Below, in pieces: positions 45,550 to 54,405 of a DNA stretch of 64,000 bases. Made by a program: the position numbers and the translations under genes. Where the stretch lies: positions 2,418,001-2,482,000 of the forward strand of contig NZ_JAGIOF010000001.1 of NCBI RefSeq assembly GCF_017876535.1, read 5' to 3'. This stretch comes from Paeniglutamicibacter kerguelensis. Its GTDB lineage: Bacteria > Actinomycetota > Actinomycetes > Actinomycetales > Micrococcaceae. The notes beneath the pieces were generated by a model, which did not search any database, had not been told where the DNA came from, and saw only the letters and a program-made list of their open reading frames with translations. Numbering within the stretch: the first letter of the stretch is position 1; each line of letters starts with the position of its first letter.

Positions 45550-46185
45550 ATGAACCTGGATGTCTATAGCAGCTGGTCGTACGCCGAGGCCCAAGCCACG
45601 GAAGATCCGGTCATCGAGCGGGCCCGCGAACGCGGACGCGAACTCGGGGTCGAGTCGGTGAGCCCCGCCACGGCCAACCTCTTGACGGTGCTGGCAGCCA
45701 CCTCCAAGGCGCGCAACGTGGTGGAGATCGGTTCGGGCGTGGGCGTCTCAGGAACCAGCCTGCTCCGCGGCCTTGGCGCACACACCGCACTGACCACCAT
45801 CGACATCGATGTCGACCACTTGGCCGCGGCGCGCGAGGCCTTCCACGAGTCGGGGTTCGATTCTTCCCGCTTCCGCGCCATCGCCGGCCGGGCGGAGGCC
45901 GTGCTGCCACGCCTGACCGACGCCGCTTACGACATGGTGTTCATCGATGCCGACAAGGCCCACATGTCCGAGTACGCCACCCAGGCGATCCGCCTGGTCA
46001 AGGTCGGCGGGATGATCCTGATGCACGACGCCTTCGACCACCACCGCGTGGCCAAGCCGGCAATCCGCCAGCCCAGCACCGTCGCCACCCGCAATGCCAT
46101 CCGGTTGCTGCGGAGCGACGAGCGATTCACCACCACGCTGATCCCCTCAGGCTTGGGGCTGTTGGTCGCGGCGCGAACCATGTAG
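45550..46185 (+). CDS. SAM-dependent O-methyltransferase
   Basis: 211-residue class I methyltransferase of the catechol/caffeoyl-CoA O-methyltransferase type. AdoMet motif VVEIGSGVGVSGTSLLRG near residue 58, TIDIDVDHLAAAREAF, DMVFIDADKAHMSEY and GGMILMHDAFD (metal-binding aspartates) are present. Corresponds to the gene found divergent from sigE in mycobacteria (Rv1220c-like). Physiological acceptor unknown. Confidence 0.9.
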   Translation: MNLDVYSSWSYAEAQATEDPVIERARERGRELGVESVSPATANLLTVLAATSKARNVVEIGSGVGVSGTSLLRGLGAHTALTTIDIDVDHLAAAREAFHESGFDSSRFRAIAGRAEAVLPRLTDAAYDMVFIDADKAHMSEYATQAIRLVKVGGMILMHDAFDHHRVAKPAIRQPSTVATRNAIRLLRSDERFTTTLIPSGLGLLVAARTM

Positions 46186-46224
46186 CCCGGTCCCGGTGCG
46201 CCGCGATGCAGTGCACCGGGGGGC

Positions 46225-46256
46225 GGATCGGCACCCATGCAAATGGGAGCCGATCC
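46225..46256. terminator. Bidirectional hairpin between O-methyltransferase and DUF3117
   Basis: GGATCGGC-A-CCCAT pairs with ATGGG-A-GCCGATCC around a GCAA loop, with one A/A mismatch, between convergent genes. Confidence 0.65.
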
Positions 46257-46297
46257 GTGCGGATCGACCCCCATGTACACAATTTCCGAACCGAAGA

Positions 46298-46465
46298 TTA
46301 CTCGGTGACGCCCACCAGGCAGTCACGCAAGGCAGCGGCCTCGTCGGCATTGAGTTCAACAACCAGTCGCCCGCCACCGTCGATCGGTACGCGCATGATC
46401 AGGCTACGGCCTTCCTTGGTGACCTCCATCGGACCATCCCCGGTACGTGGTTTCATCGCAGCCAT
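46298..46465 (-). CDS. DUF3117 small protein
   Basis: 55-residue protein, read directly from the minus strand: it starts MAAMKPRTGDGPMEVTKEGR and ends DCLVGVTE. This is the compact actinobacterial DUF3117 family (Rv1211-like); function unknown. ATG at 46465 has GGGAC about 9 bases upstream. In mycobacteria the same gene also sits near a DivIVA-domain protein and a LOG protein, as here. Confidence 0.9.
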   Translation of the reverse strand: MAAMKPRTGDGPMEVTKEGRSLIMRVPIDGGGRLVVELNADEAAALRDCLVGVTE

Positions 46466-46487
46466 TAGCGCTGTCCCTTTCTTATGA

Positions 46488-46512
46488 GGCGAAGGGGTTA
46501 AGACCCTTCGCC
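46488..46512 (-). terminator. Terminator after the DivIVA-like gene
   Basis: Nine-base stem GGCGAAGGG/CCCTTCGCC with a 7-base loop, between DivIVA-like and DUF3117 genes on the same strand. Confidence 0.6.
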
Positions 46513-46575
46513 CGGTCGTGAGTTACTTGGCGAATTCAGCCAATGCGTGAATCGCTTTCAACTTGCTAACTTCTA

Positions 46576-46932
46576 TTATTCCGAATAATCGCCCGTGTTG
46601 CTAATCACACGCTCTTTACCGTGTTGCGCGATGACCTGATGCAACCGGTCAATCTCGGCCGAGAGCACATCCAAGACCTCGTCGACCTGGTCGCACCGGT
46701 ACCCCCTCAGAGCCAGGGAGAAACCCACCGCCTCGATGTCGGCGGGCTTGGGCTCGACGGGAAGCAACACCGGGGGAAGCGACGCCACGGGCTCCACAAG
46801 CCCCTGGATCGGAGCCCGCATCGACTCGTATCGCAGCCCGCCTCCATACATGCGGGCGCGCCGGGTTCCGACGCCCATCAAGACTGCCGCGCCCAGCAGC
46901 AAGATCGCCAAGACTAATAAAACGTAAACCAA
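46576..46932 (-). CDS. Short DivIVA-domain membrane protein
   Basis: 118-residue protein. An N-terminal membrane helix (VYVLLVLAILLLGAAVLMG) precedes a DivIVA-like segment, FSLALRGYRCDQVDEVLDVL, and a short coiled-coil start (EIDRLHQVI). It lacks the long coiled coil of Wag31. Family members bind curved membrane or polar growth complexes; a role here is inferred. It lies 41 bases after the LOG gene on the same strand. Confidence 0.85.
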   Translation of the reverse strand: MVYVLLVLAILLLGAAVLMGVGTRRARMYGGGLRYESMRAPIQGLVEPVASLPPVLLPVEPKPADIEAVGFSLALRGYRCDQVDEVLDVLSAEIDRLHQVIAQHGKERVISNTGDYSE

Positions 46933-46973
46933 TACCCACTCCTCGTGAAGCCCACAATGCCCGCCGGACGCCG

Positions 46974-47762
46974 TCAGTCGGCCGCGGTAAACCCATTGGC
47001 GTGGGCGGATTCAATAACGATGCGCACCGCTTCGTTGACATCGTCGGTCAACTTGATCAGGTCGAGGTCGGCAACGGAGATCGCACCTTCCTCGGCTACC
47101 GTGTTTCGCAACCATTCAAGGAGCGGGCCCCAGTAATCGGTTCCCACCAGCACGATCGGGAACCCGGTGACCTTCTCGGTCTGCACCAGGGTCACGGCCT
47201 CGAACAGCTCGTCGAGCGTTCCGTACCCGCCCGGCAACACGATGAATCCCTGAGAGTACTTCACGAACATGGTCTTGCGGGCAAAGAAGTAGCGGAAGTT
47301 GATGCCGACATCGACCCACTCGTTCAGGCCCGTCTCAAACGGAAGCTCGATGCCCAGCCCGATGGAAACGCCGCCGCCCTCGCAGGCACCCTTGTTTGCG
47401 GCCTCCATGGCACCCGGCCCGCCACCTGTGATGACCGCTACGCCGGCCTGGGCAATCAGCGAACCGATCTTTTCCGCCTGCGCATAACGCGCCGAATCGC
47501 GCTTGGTGCGCGCCGATCCGAAGACGCTGATCGCCGGCCCGATGCCTGCAAGCGCCCCGAACCCCTCGACGAATTCACTCTGGATCCGCAGCACGCGCCA
47601 CGGATCGGTGTGGGTGAAGTCCTGGTTTTCCCGGGAGTCCAATAGGTAGCGGTCCGACTGCGGGATGTCGGCCTGCGCCCGGCGCAATATCACGGAGCCC
47701 TTGCGGCGCGCCGGGTCGGGCAATGATGCGAAGTTCTTGGCTTGAGAGTTCTGGCGTGACAT
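46974..47762 (-). CDS. LOG family protein (cytokinin riboside 5'-monophosphate phosphoribohydrolase type)
   Basis: 262-residue Rossmann-fold nucleotidase of the TIGR00730 group. GGGPGAMEAANKGA and PGGYGTLDELFEA are the LOG signature, with the catalytic arginine and glutamate. Family members remove ribose 5'-phosphate from adenine derivatives. TACAGT lies 7 bases before the ATG at 47762; an in-frame extension from 47843 is less likely. Divergent from gluA. Confidence 0.9.
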   Translation of the reverse strand: MSRQNSQAKNFASLPDPARRKGSVILRRAQADIPQSDRYLLDSRENQDFTHTDPWRVLRIQSEFVEGFGALAGIGPAISVFGSARTKRDSARYAQAEKIGSLIAQAGVAVITGGGPGAMEAANKGACEGGGVSIGLGIELPFETGLNEWVDVGINFRYFFARKTMFVKYSQGFIVLPGGYGTLDELFEAVTLVQTEKVTGFPIVLVGTDYWGPLLEWLRNTVAEEGAISVADLDLIKLTDDVNEAVRIVIESAHANGFTAAD

Positions 47763-47884
47763 GTCACCCACTGTATCGGCAATCGCCGAATTCTCCGGTT
47801 GCCTTGCAATCAATTTAGGAAACGATTTGGCAAAGGCGCGCATGAGTGAATCATGATCCAGCTCACATCGGCTATTGTCGTCAC

Positions 47885-48661
47885 ATGAGCACTGATTCCC
47901 CCGCGAGTGGCGCTGGGTCGGCCACGACTCCGATCGTCAAGCTGACCGATGTCAACAAGCACTATGGCCAGCTGCACGTTCTGCAGAACATCAACCTCGA
48001 AGTCTCCAAGGGTGAGGTTGTCGTTGTCTTGGGGCCCTCCGGCTCCGGCAAGTCGACCTTGTGCCGCGCCATCAACCGCCTGGAAACCATCGATTCGGGC
48101 AGCATCGAAATCGACGGTCAGGTCTTGCCCGAAGAGGGAAAGATGCTGGCCAAGCTCCGCGCCGATGTCGGCATGGTCTTCCAGTCATTCAATCTCTTCG
48201 CCCACAAGTCCATTTTGGAGAATGTGACCCTTGGACCGATCAAGGTCAAGAACATGAAGAAGGCCGAGGCCAACAAGCTGGCCCTCTCCCTGCTCGAGCG
48301 CGTGGGCGTTGCCAACCAGAAGGACAAGCTTCCGGCACAGCTGTCAGGCGGCCAGCAGCAGCGCGTCGCCATCGCCCGCGCACTGGCGATGCGCCCGAAG
48401 GTGATGCTCTTTGACGAGCCGACCTCCGCACTTGACCCGGAAATGATCAACGAGGTCCTGGACACCATGGTCGGTCTGGCCAAGGAGGGCATGACGATGA
48501 TCGTTGTCACCCACGAAATGGGCTTTGCACGCAAGGCCGCCGACCGGGTCATCTTCATGGCCGACGGACAAATCGTGGAGCAGGCAGCCCCGGAGCAGTT
48601 CTTCACCAACCCGCAGAGTGTCCGCGCCAAGGACTTCCTCGGCAAGCTCATCACCCACTAA
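47885..48661 (+). CDS. gluA: Glutamate ABC transporter ATP-binding protein
   Basis: 258-residue ATPase of a polar amino-acid importer (GluABCD type). Walker [10 protein letters not shown] near residue 55, Q-loop MVFQSFNLF, signature [15 protein letters not shown] and Walker [12 protein letters not shown] are intact. ATG at 47885 has TATTGT 6 bases upstream and no Shine-Dalgarno, predicting a leaderless start. Followed after 69 bases by gluB. Confidence 0.92.
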   Translation: MSTDSPASGAGSATTPIVKLTDVNKHYGQLHVLQNINLEVSKGEVVVVLGPSGSGKSTLCRAINRLETIDSGSIEIDGQVLPEEGKMLAKLRADVGMVFQSFNLFAHKSILENVTLGPIKVKNMKKAEANKLALSLLERVGVANQKDKLPAQLSGGQQQRVAIARALAMRPKVMLFDEPTSALDPEMINEVLDTMVGLAKEGMTMIVVTHEMGFARKAADRVIFMADGQIVEQAAPEQFFTNPQSVRAKDFLGKLITH

Positions 48662-48730
48662 AAAGATTCGCACCTTTTGAAGTAAACCGGACGGGAAAAC
48701 CAGTCCCGTTCAGAAAATCAAGGAGAACCA

Positions 48731-49555
48731 ATGCGCAAGACTCGCATCGCAGCAGTAGCCGCAATGGCCGCAGCGGCAGCACTGACCCTCAGCGCCTGTG
48801 GCGGAGGCGGCGGAGATGCCGCCAGCGACAAGATTAAGATAGGCATCAAGTTCGACCAGCCGGGTGTCGGCTACAAGGACGGCAACGAGTACAAGGGCTT
48901 CGACGTCGATGTCGCCAAATACGTCGCCAACGAGCTGGGCTACCCCGCGGACAAGATCGAGTTCATCTCGACCCCGTCGGCAAACCGCGAAACAGCCCTG
49001 CAGAACAAGCAGGTCGACATGATCTTCGCTTCGTACTCCATCACGGACAAGCGCAAGGAATCCGTCGCGTTCGCCGGACCGTACCTCGTGGCCGGCCAGG
49101 ACCTGCTGGTTCCGGTTGATTCGACGATCACCGGCCCCGAGGACCTCAACGGCAAGACGCTCTGCTCGGTGACCGGTTCGACCTCCGCCCAGAAGATCAA
49201 GGACACCTACGCCCAGAGCGTGAACCTGCAGGAACAGTCGGGCTACGCCGAATGCCTCGGCGGCATGTCCGGCGGCACCATCGACGCCGTGACAACGGAT
49301 GACATCATCCTTGCCGGTCTGGCCGCGCAGCCGGCCAATGCCGGCAAGTTCAAGGTCGTCGGCAAGCCCTTCAGCGAGGAGAAGTACGGCGTGGGCCTGA
49401 ACAAGGAATCCACCAAGTGCGCCGACATCAACAAGGCGATCACCAAGATGATTGACTCCGGTGAATGGCAGAAGGCCATCGACGCCAACACCGCCGGCAC
49501 CGGCTACAAACCGAACCCGGCGCTGAACCCGCCCAAGATGGATCCCTGCGCCTAA
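48731..49555 (+). CDS. gluB: Glutamate-binding lipoprotein
   Basis: 274-residue solute-binding protein of the glutamate/aspartate family. Signal peptide ends in lipobox LSAC near residue 23. The bilobed domain includes FKGFDVDVAKYVANELGY and STPSANRETALQNKQVDMIFASYSIT. Two paired cysteines in the second lobe (KTLCSVTG and YAECLGG) fit a disulfide. AAGGAGA lies 6-8 bases before the ATG. A hairpin after the stop probably raises its level over the permeases. Confidence 0.93.
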   Translation: MRKTRIAAVAAMAAAAALTLSACGGGGGDAASDKIKIGIKFDQPGVGYKDGNEYKGFDVDVAKYVANELGYPADKIEFISTPSANRETALQNKQVDMIFASYSITDKRKESVAFAGPYLVAGQDLLVPVDSTITGPEDLNGKTLCSVTGSTSAQKIKDTYAQSVNLQEQSGYAECLGGMSGGTIDAVTTDDIILAGLAAQPANAGKFKVVGKPFSEEKYGVGLNKESTKCADINKAITKMIDSGEWQKAIDANTAGTGYKPNPALNPPKMDPCA

Positions 49556-49573
49556 CCCACGCGTCAGGTCACT

Positions 49574-49609
49574 GGGGTGTGCCCCGCCGGCAACGGCGGG
49601 GCACACCCC
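49574..49609 (+). terminator. Hairpin between gluB and gluC
   Basis: Perfect 15-base stem (GGGGTGTGCCCCGCC and its complement) with a 6-base loop, no T-run; acts as attenuator or 3'-end stabiliser for gluB. Confidence 0.6.
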
Positions 49610-49657
49610 GTTCTACCGATTCGGTCCAACTTCGACCGCTGAAATCGAGGCAGAAAT

Positions 49658-50335
49658 ATGGACAACTATCTCTCCTTGTTCACCGAGTACAACATCGCCG
49701 CCGCGTTCTGGGTCAACATCCAGCTGACCTTCTGGGCGGCCATCGGCGCCCTGGCACTGGGCACCGTCCTGGCGATGATGCGCATCTCCCCGGTACGCAG
49801 CTTTGCCGCGTTCGGCACCGCGTACGTGAACATCATCCGCAACACCCCGCTGACGATCATCCTGCTCTTTGGCGTGCTGGCCCTCTACAACCAGCTGGGC
49901 TTCACGCTCTCCGATGACTTCAGCCAGAACTTCTTCAACCTCGCGGTGATGGGACTGGCGATCTACCATGCGGCATTCGTCTGCGAGGCGATCCGCTCGG
50001 GCGTCAACACGGTACCGGTCGGCCAGGCCGAGGCCGCTCGTGCCATCGGCCTGAGCTTCCTGCCGGCCGCCCGCGAAGTCATCCTGCCGCAGGCCTTCCG
50101 CGGGTCCGTAGTCCCGCTGGGCAACGTGCTGATCGCCCTGATCAAGAACTCGACGGTCGCGGCCGTGAGCTCCGTGGCCATCGAGGCGTCATCGGTCATG
50201 AAGACGATGCTCGAGTTCCGCGGCGACATGATCATCCCGATCTTCGCGACCTTCGCCATGGGCTTTGTCGTCATCATCATCCCGGTCGGATTGCTGACCA
50301 CCTGGCTCTCCAAGAAACTGGCGGTGGCCCGATGA
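49658..50335 (+). CDS. gluC: Glutamate ABC transporter permease GluC
   Basis: 225-residue HisM-type permease with about five helices and the EAA loop EAARAIGLSFLPAAREVILPQA. NIIRNTPLTIILLFG is a family motif. The stop overlaps the gluD start (ATGA). Confidence 0.92.
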   Translation: MDNYLSLFTEYNIAAAFWVNIQLTFWAAIGALALGTVLAMMRISPVRSFAAFGTAYVNIIRNTPLTIILLFGVLALYNQLGFTLSDDFSQNFFNLAVMGLAIYHAAFVCEAIRSGVNTVPVGQAEAARAIGLSFLPAAREVILPQAFRGSVVPLGNVLIALIKNSTVAAVSSVAIEASSVMKTMLEFRGDMIIPIFATFAMGFVVIIIPVGLLTTWLSKKLAVAR

Positions 50336-51228
50336 GCGCATCAGTCCTCTTTGACACACCCGGCCCCAAGGCCAGACGGCGCATCCTGCTGATCAACGTC
50401 ATCGGCATCCTGCTCATCGCGGGCCTGCTGTTCGTGGTGGTCGCCGGGCTCGCGGCCAAGGGCCAGATGGATCCGGAGCTCTGGGCGTCGCTGTTCACCT
50501 CCAACGCCTGGGTCAACTTCCTGCTTCCGGGCCTGCTGAACACGCTCAAGGCCGCCGGCCTGGGCATCGTGCTCTCGGTGACCTTCGGCCTGGCCTTCGG
50601 CATGGGCCTGCTCGCCCAGGCCAAGGCCCTGCGCTGGTTCTCCACGATCATCGTCGAGTTCTTCAGGGCTGTGCCGGTGCTGCTGATGATCGTGTTCCTC
50701 AACATCCTGCTTGCACGCACGGGCATGGTCAACGGAACCGACTCCCCCTTCTGGGCCGTCGTGATCTCCCTGATGCTTTACAACGGTTCCGTGATCGCCG
50801 AGCTTGTCCGTTCGGGCGTGCGCAACCTGCCCAAGGGGCAGCGCGAGGCGGGCATTGCGATCGGCCTGACCACCACCCAGTCGCTGCGCCTGATCGAGAT
50901 CCCGCAGGCGCTGGTGGCCATGCTGCCGGCGTTGATCGGCCAGTTTGTCGTCATCCTGAAGGACTCCGCGCTTGGCTACATCATCGGGTTCACGGAGTTC
51001 CTGTTCTTTTCCCGCACCTTCGCGGCCGCCAACGGCAACATGTTGCAGGCGCTGCTGCTTGCCGCGGCGGTGTTCATCATCATCAACTTCTCGCTGGGCA
51101 AGTTGGCGGAGTTTGTCTCCCGCCGCCTGAGCAGCAGGATGCCGAGCGCCAAGGAGGGCGCCAACCCGGCGACCGACATCGAGGCGCCCATCACCCCGCC
51201 GGTGGCTCCGATCGACCCGAAGGTATAG
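50332..51228 (+). CDS. gluD: Glutamate ABC transporter permease GluD
   Basis: 298-residue HisM-type permease, with an added N-terminal helix and a C-terminal Pro-rich tail compared with GluC. FFRAVPVLLMIVFLN and REAGIAIGLTTTQSLRLIEIPQA (EAA loop) support the family. ATG overlaps the gluC stop, so the permeases are translationally coupled. Confidence 0.92.
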   Translation: MSASVLFDTPGPKARRRILLINVIGILLIAGLLFVVVAGLAAKGQMDPELWASLFTSNAWVNFLLPGLLNTLKAAGLGIVLSVTFGLAFGMGLLAQAKALRWFSTIIVEFFRAVPVLLMIVFLNILLARTGMVNGTDSPFWAVVISLMLYNGSVIAELVRSGVRNLPKGQREAGIAIGLTTTQSLRLIEIPQALVAMLPALIGQFVVILKDSALGYIIGFTEFLFFSRTFAAANGNMLQALLLAAAVFIIINFSLGKLAEFVSRRLSSRMPSAKEGANPATDIEAPITPPVAPIDPKV

Positions 51229-51262
51229 GAACAAAGGCAACACCGGGCAGCAAAACAAAAAA

Positions 51263-51310
51263 CGATGCCGCCGGATCTCCGCACCGCAAGGTGGGAGTCC
51301 GGCGGCATCG
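51263..51310. terminator. Terminator between gluD and dapE
   Basis: Perfect 13-base stem CGATGCCGCCGGA/TCCGGCGGCATCG with a 22-base loop; TTT follows after CCG. Convergent genes on both sides. Confidence 0.7.
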
Positions 51311-51345
51311 CCGTTTGGGGTTCCGGCCGCCCGGGGCGGAGGGCC

Positions 51346-52467
51346 CTACTCCCCGCCGAGCCAGCGGCGCAACGTGGCCAGGCATTCGCGGATCGCATCG
51401 GCCGTGACATGCTCGTCGTCCGAGTGCGCCAACAGGGCATCGCCGGGGCCGAAGTTCACCGCGGGGATGCCGAGCTCTGAGAAGCGCGCGACGTCGGTCC
51501 AGCCGTACTTGGGCTTCGGCACCTGCCCCACCGTAGCGACGAACGACGCGGCCGCCGGGTGGTTCAGGCCCGGGCGGGCACCCGGGGCCCCGTCGGTGCG
51601 GACAATTTCGAAGCCGTTGAACAGCTCGAAGACGTGCGCCTCGGCCTGGGCCACGTCCTTGTCCGGGGCGAAGCGGTAGTTGACCTCCACCTCGCAGAAG
51701 TCCGGGATCACGTTTCCGGCGATGCCGCCGGCAATGCGCACGGCGTTCAGCGACTCGCGGTAGGCGAGCCCGTCGACGTCCACGGTGCGCGGTTCGTAGT
51801 CGGCGAGCACCTGCAGGATCGGGGCCGCGGCGTGGATCGCGTTCTCGCCCATCCAGGCGCGGGCCGAGTGTGCGGCGACCCCGCGGGTGCGCACCCGGTA
51901 CCTGGTGGTGCCGTTGCAGCCGCCTTCGACGGTGCCGTTGGTCGGTTCGAGCAGGATCGCAAAGTCCCCGCCCAGCAGTTCGGGGCAGTTGCGGAAGAGC
52001 CGGCCCAGCCCCGACTTGGAACCCTCGACCTCTTCGTGGTCGTAGAAGATGAAAGTCACGTCGCGCGCGGCATCGACAACCGATGCGGCCAGGGCAAGCT
52101 GCACGGCGACCCCGCCCTTCATGTCGGTGGCGCCGCGGCCGTAGAGGGTCTCGCCCTCCCAGCTCACCGGAACCGTGCCGCGGGCGCCGGGGGCCGTCGG
52201 CAGCGGCACCGTGTCAAGGTGCCCGGCCAGGATGACCCGCTCGGCCCGGCCCCACGTGGTGCGCGCAACGATCGCATCGCCGTCGCGGTGCACCTGAAGG
52301 TGCGCGTACTTCGAGAGGGCGTTTTCGACGGCATCGGCCAGCGCCTTTTCGTTGCCGGAGACCGATTCGATGTCCATCAGCTGCGCGGTGAGCATCGCGA
52401 CGTCCTGGCTCAGGTCCAGTTCGATCGGGGCGGCGGGCTCAAGTTCGGGGTTTGGGTTGCTATGCAC
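51346..52467 (-). CDS. dapE: Succinyl-diaminopimelate desuccinylase
   Basis: 373-residue M20-family metallo-amidohydrolase removing succinate from N-succinyl-LL-diaminopimelate. Metal and catalytic motifs: AGHLDTVPLP, GRGATDMKGGVAV, FYDHEEVEGSKSG and GPGDALLAHSDDEHV. GTG at 52467 is preceded exactly 6 bases upstream by TAATCT, a leaderless promoter pattern. It is divergent from dapD with only 40 bases between start codons. Confidence 0.95.
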   Translation of the reverse strand: MHSNPNPELEPAAPIELDLSQDVAMLTAQLMDIESVSGNEKALADAVENALSKYAHLQVHRDGDAIVARTTWGRAERVILAGHLDTVPLPTAPGARGTVPVSWEGETLYGRGATDMKGGVAVQLALAASVVDAARDVTFIFYDHEEVEGSKSGLGRLFRNCPELLGGDFAILLEPTNGTVEGGCNGTTRYRVRTRGVAAHSARAWMGENAIHAAAPILQVLADYEPRTVDVDGLAYRESLNAVRIAGGIAGNVIPDFCEVEVNYRFAPDKDVAQAEAHVFELFNGFEIVRTDGAPGARPGLNHPAAASFVATVGQVPKPKYGWTDVARFSELGIPAVNFGPGDALLAHSDDEHVTADAIRECLATLRRWLGGE

Positions 52468-52473
52468 AATCCC

Positions 52474-52501
52474 AGATTAGTACCTTGTGCCACGTTAGGA
52501 T
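52474..52501. promoter_or_regulatory. Overlapping divergent promoters of dapE and dapD
   Basis: The minus-strand -10 TAATCT (52479-52474) and plus-strand -10 TAGGAT (52496-52501) are 16 bases apart, each ending 6 bases from its start codon. RNA polymerase bound at one must cover the other, so initiation at the two genes is expected to be mutually exclusive at any moment. Confidence 0.55.
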
Positions 52502-52507
52502 TGATTC

Positions 52508-53470
52508 ATGACTCCGGTAGACACCCGCCCCGATATTGATTCCCCACGACCCCTGCGCATTGCCTCGGCCCACGGCCTGGCCACCTACGCCTCGGACGGT
52601 TCGGTTCTCGATGTGTGGTTCCCGGATCCGCACCTGGGAAACCTGGAAGACGCGGCAAAGGTCGCCGGCGAACTTGCCGCCGCGGCTCAGTCCGACGCCG
52701 AGCGCGGCACCACCCAGTCGGTGGTGTCCCTGGAGATCGACGTCGACGTCGCCCCGGCCGACACGGCCGACGTGTGGCTGCGCTTGCACCTGCTCTCCCA
52801 CCGACTGGTGCTGCCCAACGACGTTAACCTCGATGGCGCCTTCGGCCTGCTGAACAACGTCGTCTGGACCAACTTCGGCCCGTGCGCCGTCGAGGGCTTC
52901 GAGGCCACGCGCCTGAGGTTGCGCCGCCGCGGCGTGCTGAACGTCCTGGGCGTCGACAAGTTCCCGCGCATGCTCGACTACGTGGTTCCCTCCGGCGTGC
53001 GCGTCGCCGATGCCGGCCGCGTCCGCCTCGGCGCCCACCTGGCACCGGGCACCACCGTGATGCACGAGGGCTTCGTGAACTTCAACGCCGGCACGCTCGG
53101 CACCTCCATGGTCGAGGGTCGCATCTCCGCCTCCGTGGTGGTCGGCAACGGCTCGGACGTCGGCGGCGGCGCCTCCATCATGGGCACGCTGTCCGGCGGC
53201 GGCAAGGAACGCATCACCATTGGCGAGCGCGTCCTGCTCGGGGCAAACTCGGGCGTGGGCATCTCCATCGGGGACGATTCCGTGGTGGAGGCCGGCCTCT
53301 ACGTCACGGCGGGCACCCGCGTACTGCTCAACGGCCAGACCATCAAGGCCGTGGAGCTTTCGGGCGTGCCGAACCTGCTCTTCCGCCGCAACTCCGTCAC
53401 CGGCGCCGTCGAAGCCATGGCCCGCGCCGGCCAACACGTGGAATTGAACAGCATCCTGCATGCCAACTGA
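52508..53470 (+). CDS. dapD: Tetrahydrodipicolinate N-succinyltransferase (actinobacterial type)
   Basis: 320-residue acyltransferase adding succinate to tetrahydrodipicolinate. The C-terminal half is a left-handed beta helix of hexapeptide repeats (about 170-290: VMHEGFVNFNAGTLGTSMVEG, cut here to its first part, then GGGASIMGTLSGGG). The actinobacterial form lacks similarity to E. coli DapD at the N-terminus. Leaderless ATG at 52508 after TAGGAT. The 3' end overlaps the following gene by 11 bases. Confidence 0.93.
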   Translation: MTPVDTRPDIDSPRPLRIASAHGLATYASDGSVLDVWFPDPHLGNLEDAAKVAGELAAAAQSDAERGTTQSVVSLEIDVDVAPADTADVWLRLHLLSHRLVLPNDVNLDGAFGLLNNVVWTNFGPCAVEGFEATRLRLRRRGVLNVLGVDKFPRMLDYVVPSGVRVADAGRVRLGAHLAPGTTVMHEGFVNFNAGTLGTSMVEGRISASVVVGNGSDVGGGASIMGTLSGGGKERITIGERVLLGANSGVGISIGDDSVVEAGLYVTAGTRVLLNGQTIKAVELSGVPNLLFRRNSVTGAVEAMARAGQHVELNSILHAN

Positions 53471-54374
53471 TGCCCACCACCGGGTGCTCTCGATGGGCAC
53501 CCAAACCGGGGAAACCCATCGGCGAGGCCGCCATGTGCGGCCCCGCCGATGGGGGCGTTCCCTGCTGGCGCTGCTCATCGCCTGCGGGTTGATCGGCGGC
53601 GGACTCTACGCCGCCATGAATTTCATCGGCCTGAACCAAGGCCTGGTGCGCGAGAAGTGCACGGCCATCGTGGGTTCCAGCACCTACACACTCTCCCCCG
53701 AGCAGGCTTCGAACGCCGCATTGATCTCCGCGGTGGCCATCAAGCGCGGCCTTTCCGAACGCGCGGCAACCATCGGCATCGCCACGTCGATGCAGGAATC
53801 CAAGCTCACCAACATCGACTACGGCGACAACGCCGGCCCCGACTCCCGGGGCCTCTTCCAGCAACGGCCCAGCATGGGCTGGGGCACGGAGAAGCAGGTC
53901 ATGGACCCGGCCTATGCGGCCGGCAGGTTTTTCCAGGAGCTGGCAACCTTTGACTACTCCTCGATGTCGTTGACCGACGCCGCGCAGAAAGTCCAACGCA
54001 GCGCCTACCCGATGGCCTACGCCAAGCACGAGGACCTGGCCAAGGCGTTCTCCGCACCGCTGTCCGGCAGCGCCGACTCGGCGCTGAATTGCACGCTGCG
54101 CCCCGCCGAATCGGCAGGCTCTCCCGCCAACGTCAATGCGGCTTTGCGCGAGGCAACCGGAATCACCGATGCGGTTCCCGACGGGCCGCGGCTCAAGGTC
54201 CCGGCGAAGGGCAAGCAGGGCTGGGCCGTGGCCCAATGGGCAGTCGCAAATGCCGGGGCCATGAACACCGAGTCGGTTTCCTACGCCGGGCTGGTGTGGA
54301 ACCGCGCCCAGGGCGAATGGGTTTCGGCCGCCACCACCGACGGCTACGTCATCATCCAGTCGGCGACGCCGTAG
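53460..54374 (+). CDS. Membrane-anchored transglycosylase-like protein
   Basis: 304-residue protein with a basic N-terminus and one membrane helix (about residues 34-55). The outer domain has TSMQESKLTNIDYGD and SRGLFQQRPSMGWGT, a lysozyme/transglycosylase-like pattern in which the glutamate of MQES would be catalytic. Homologues are often labelled heavy-metal transporters, for which I see no support. ATG at 53460 overlaps dapD by 11 bases; ATG at 53493 is an alternative. Being coupled to dapD suggests a cell-wall role, which is inference. Confidence 0.75.
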   Translation: MPTDAHHRVLSMGTQTGETHRRGRHVRPRRWGRSLLALLIACGLIGGGLYAAMNFIGLNQGLVREKCTAIVGSSTYTLSPEQASNAALISAVAIKRGLSERAATIGIATSMQESKLTNIDYGDNAGPDSRGLFQQRPSMGWGTEKQVMDPAYAAGRFFQELATFDYSSMSLTDAAQKVQRSAYPMAYAKHEDLAKAFSAPLSGSADSALNCTLRPAESAGSPANVNAALREATGITDAVPDGPRLKVPAKGKQGWAVAQWAVANAGAMNTESVSYAGLVWNRAQGEWVSAATTDGYVIIQSATP

Positions 54375-54405
54375 CCGGTGGACGCACGGGACCGCGCATC
54401 AGGCC

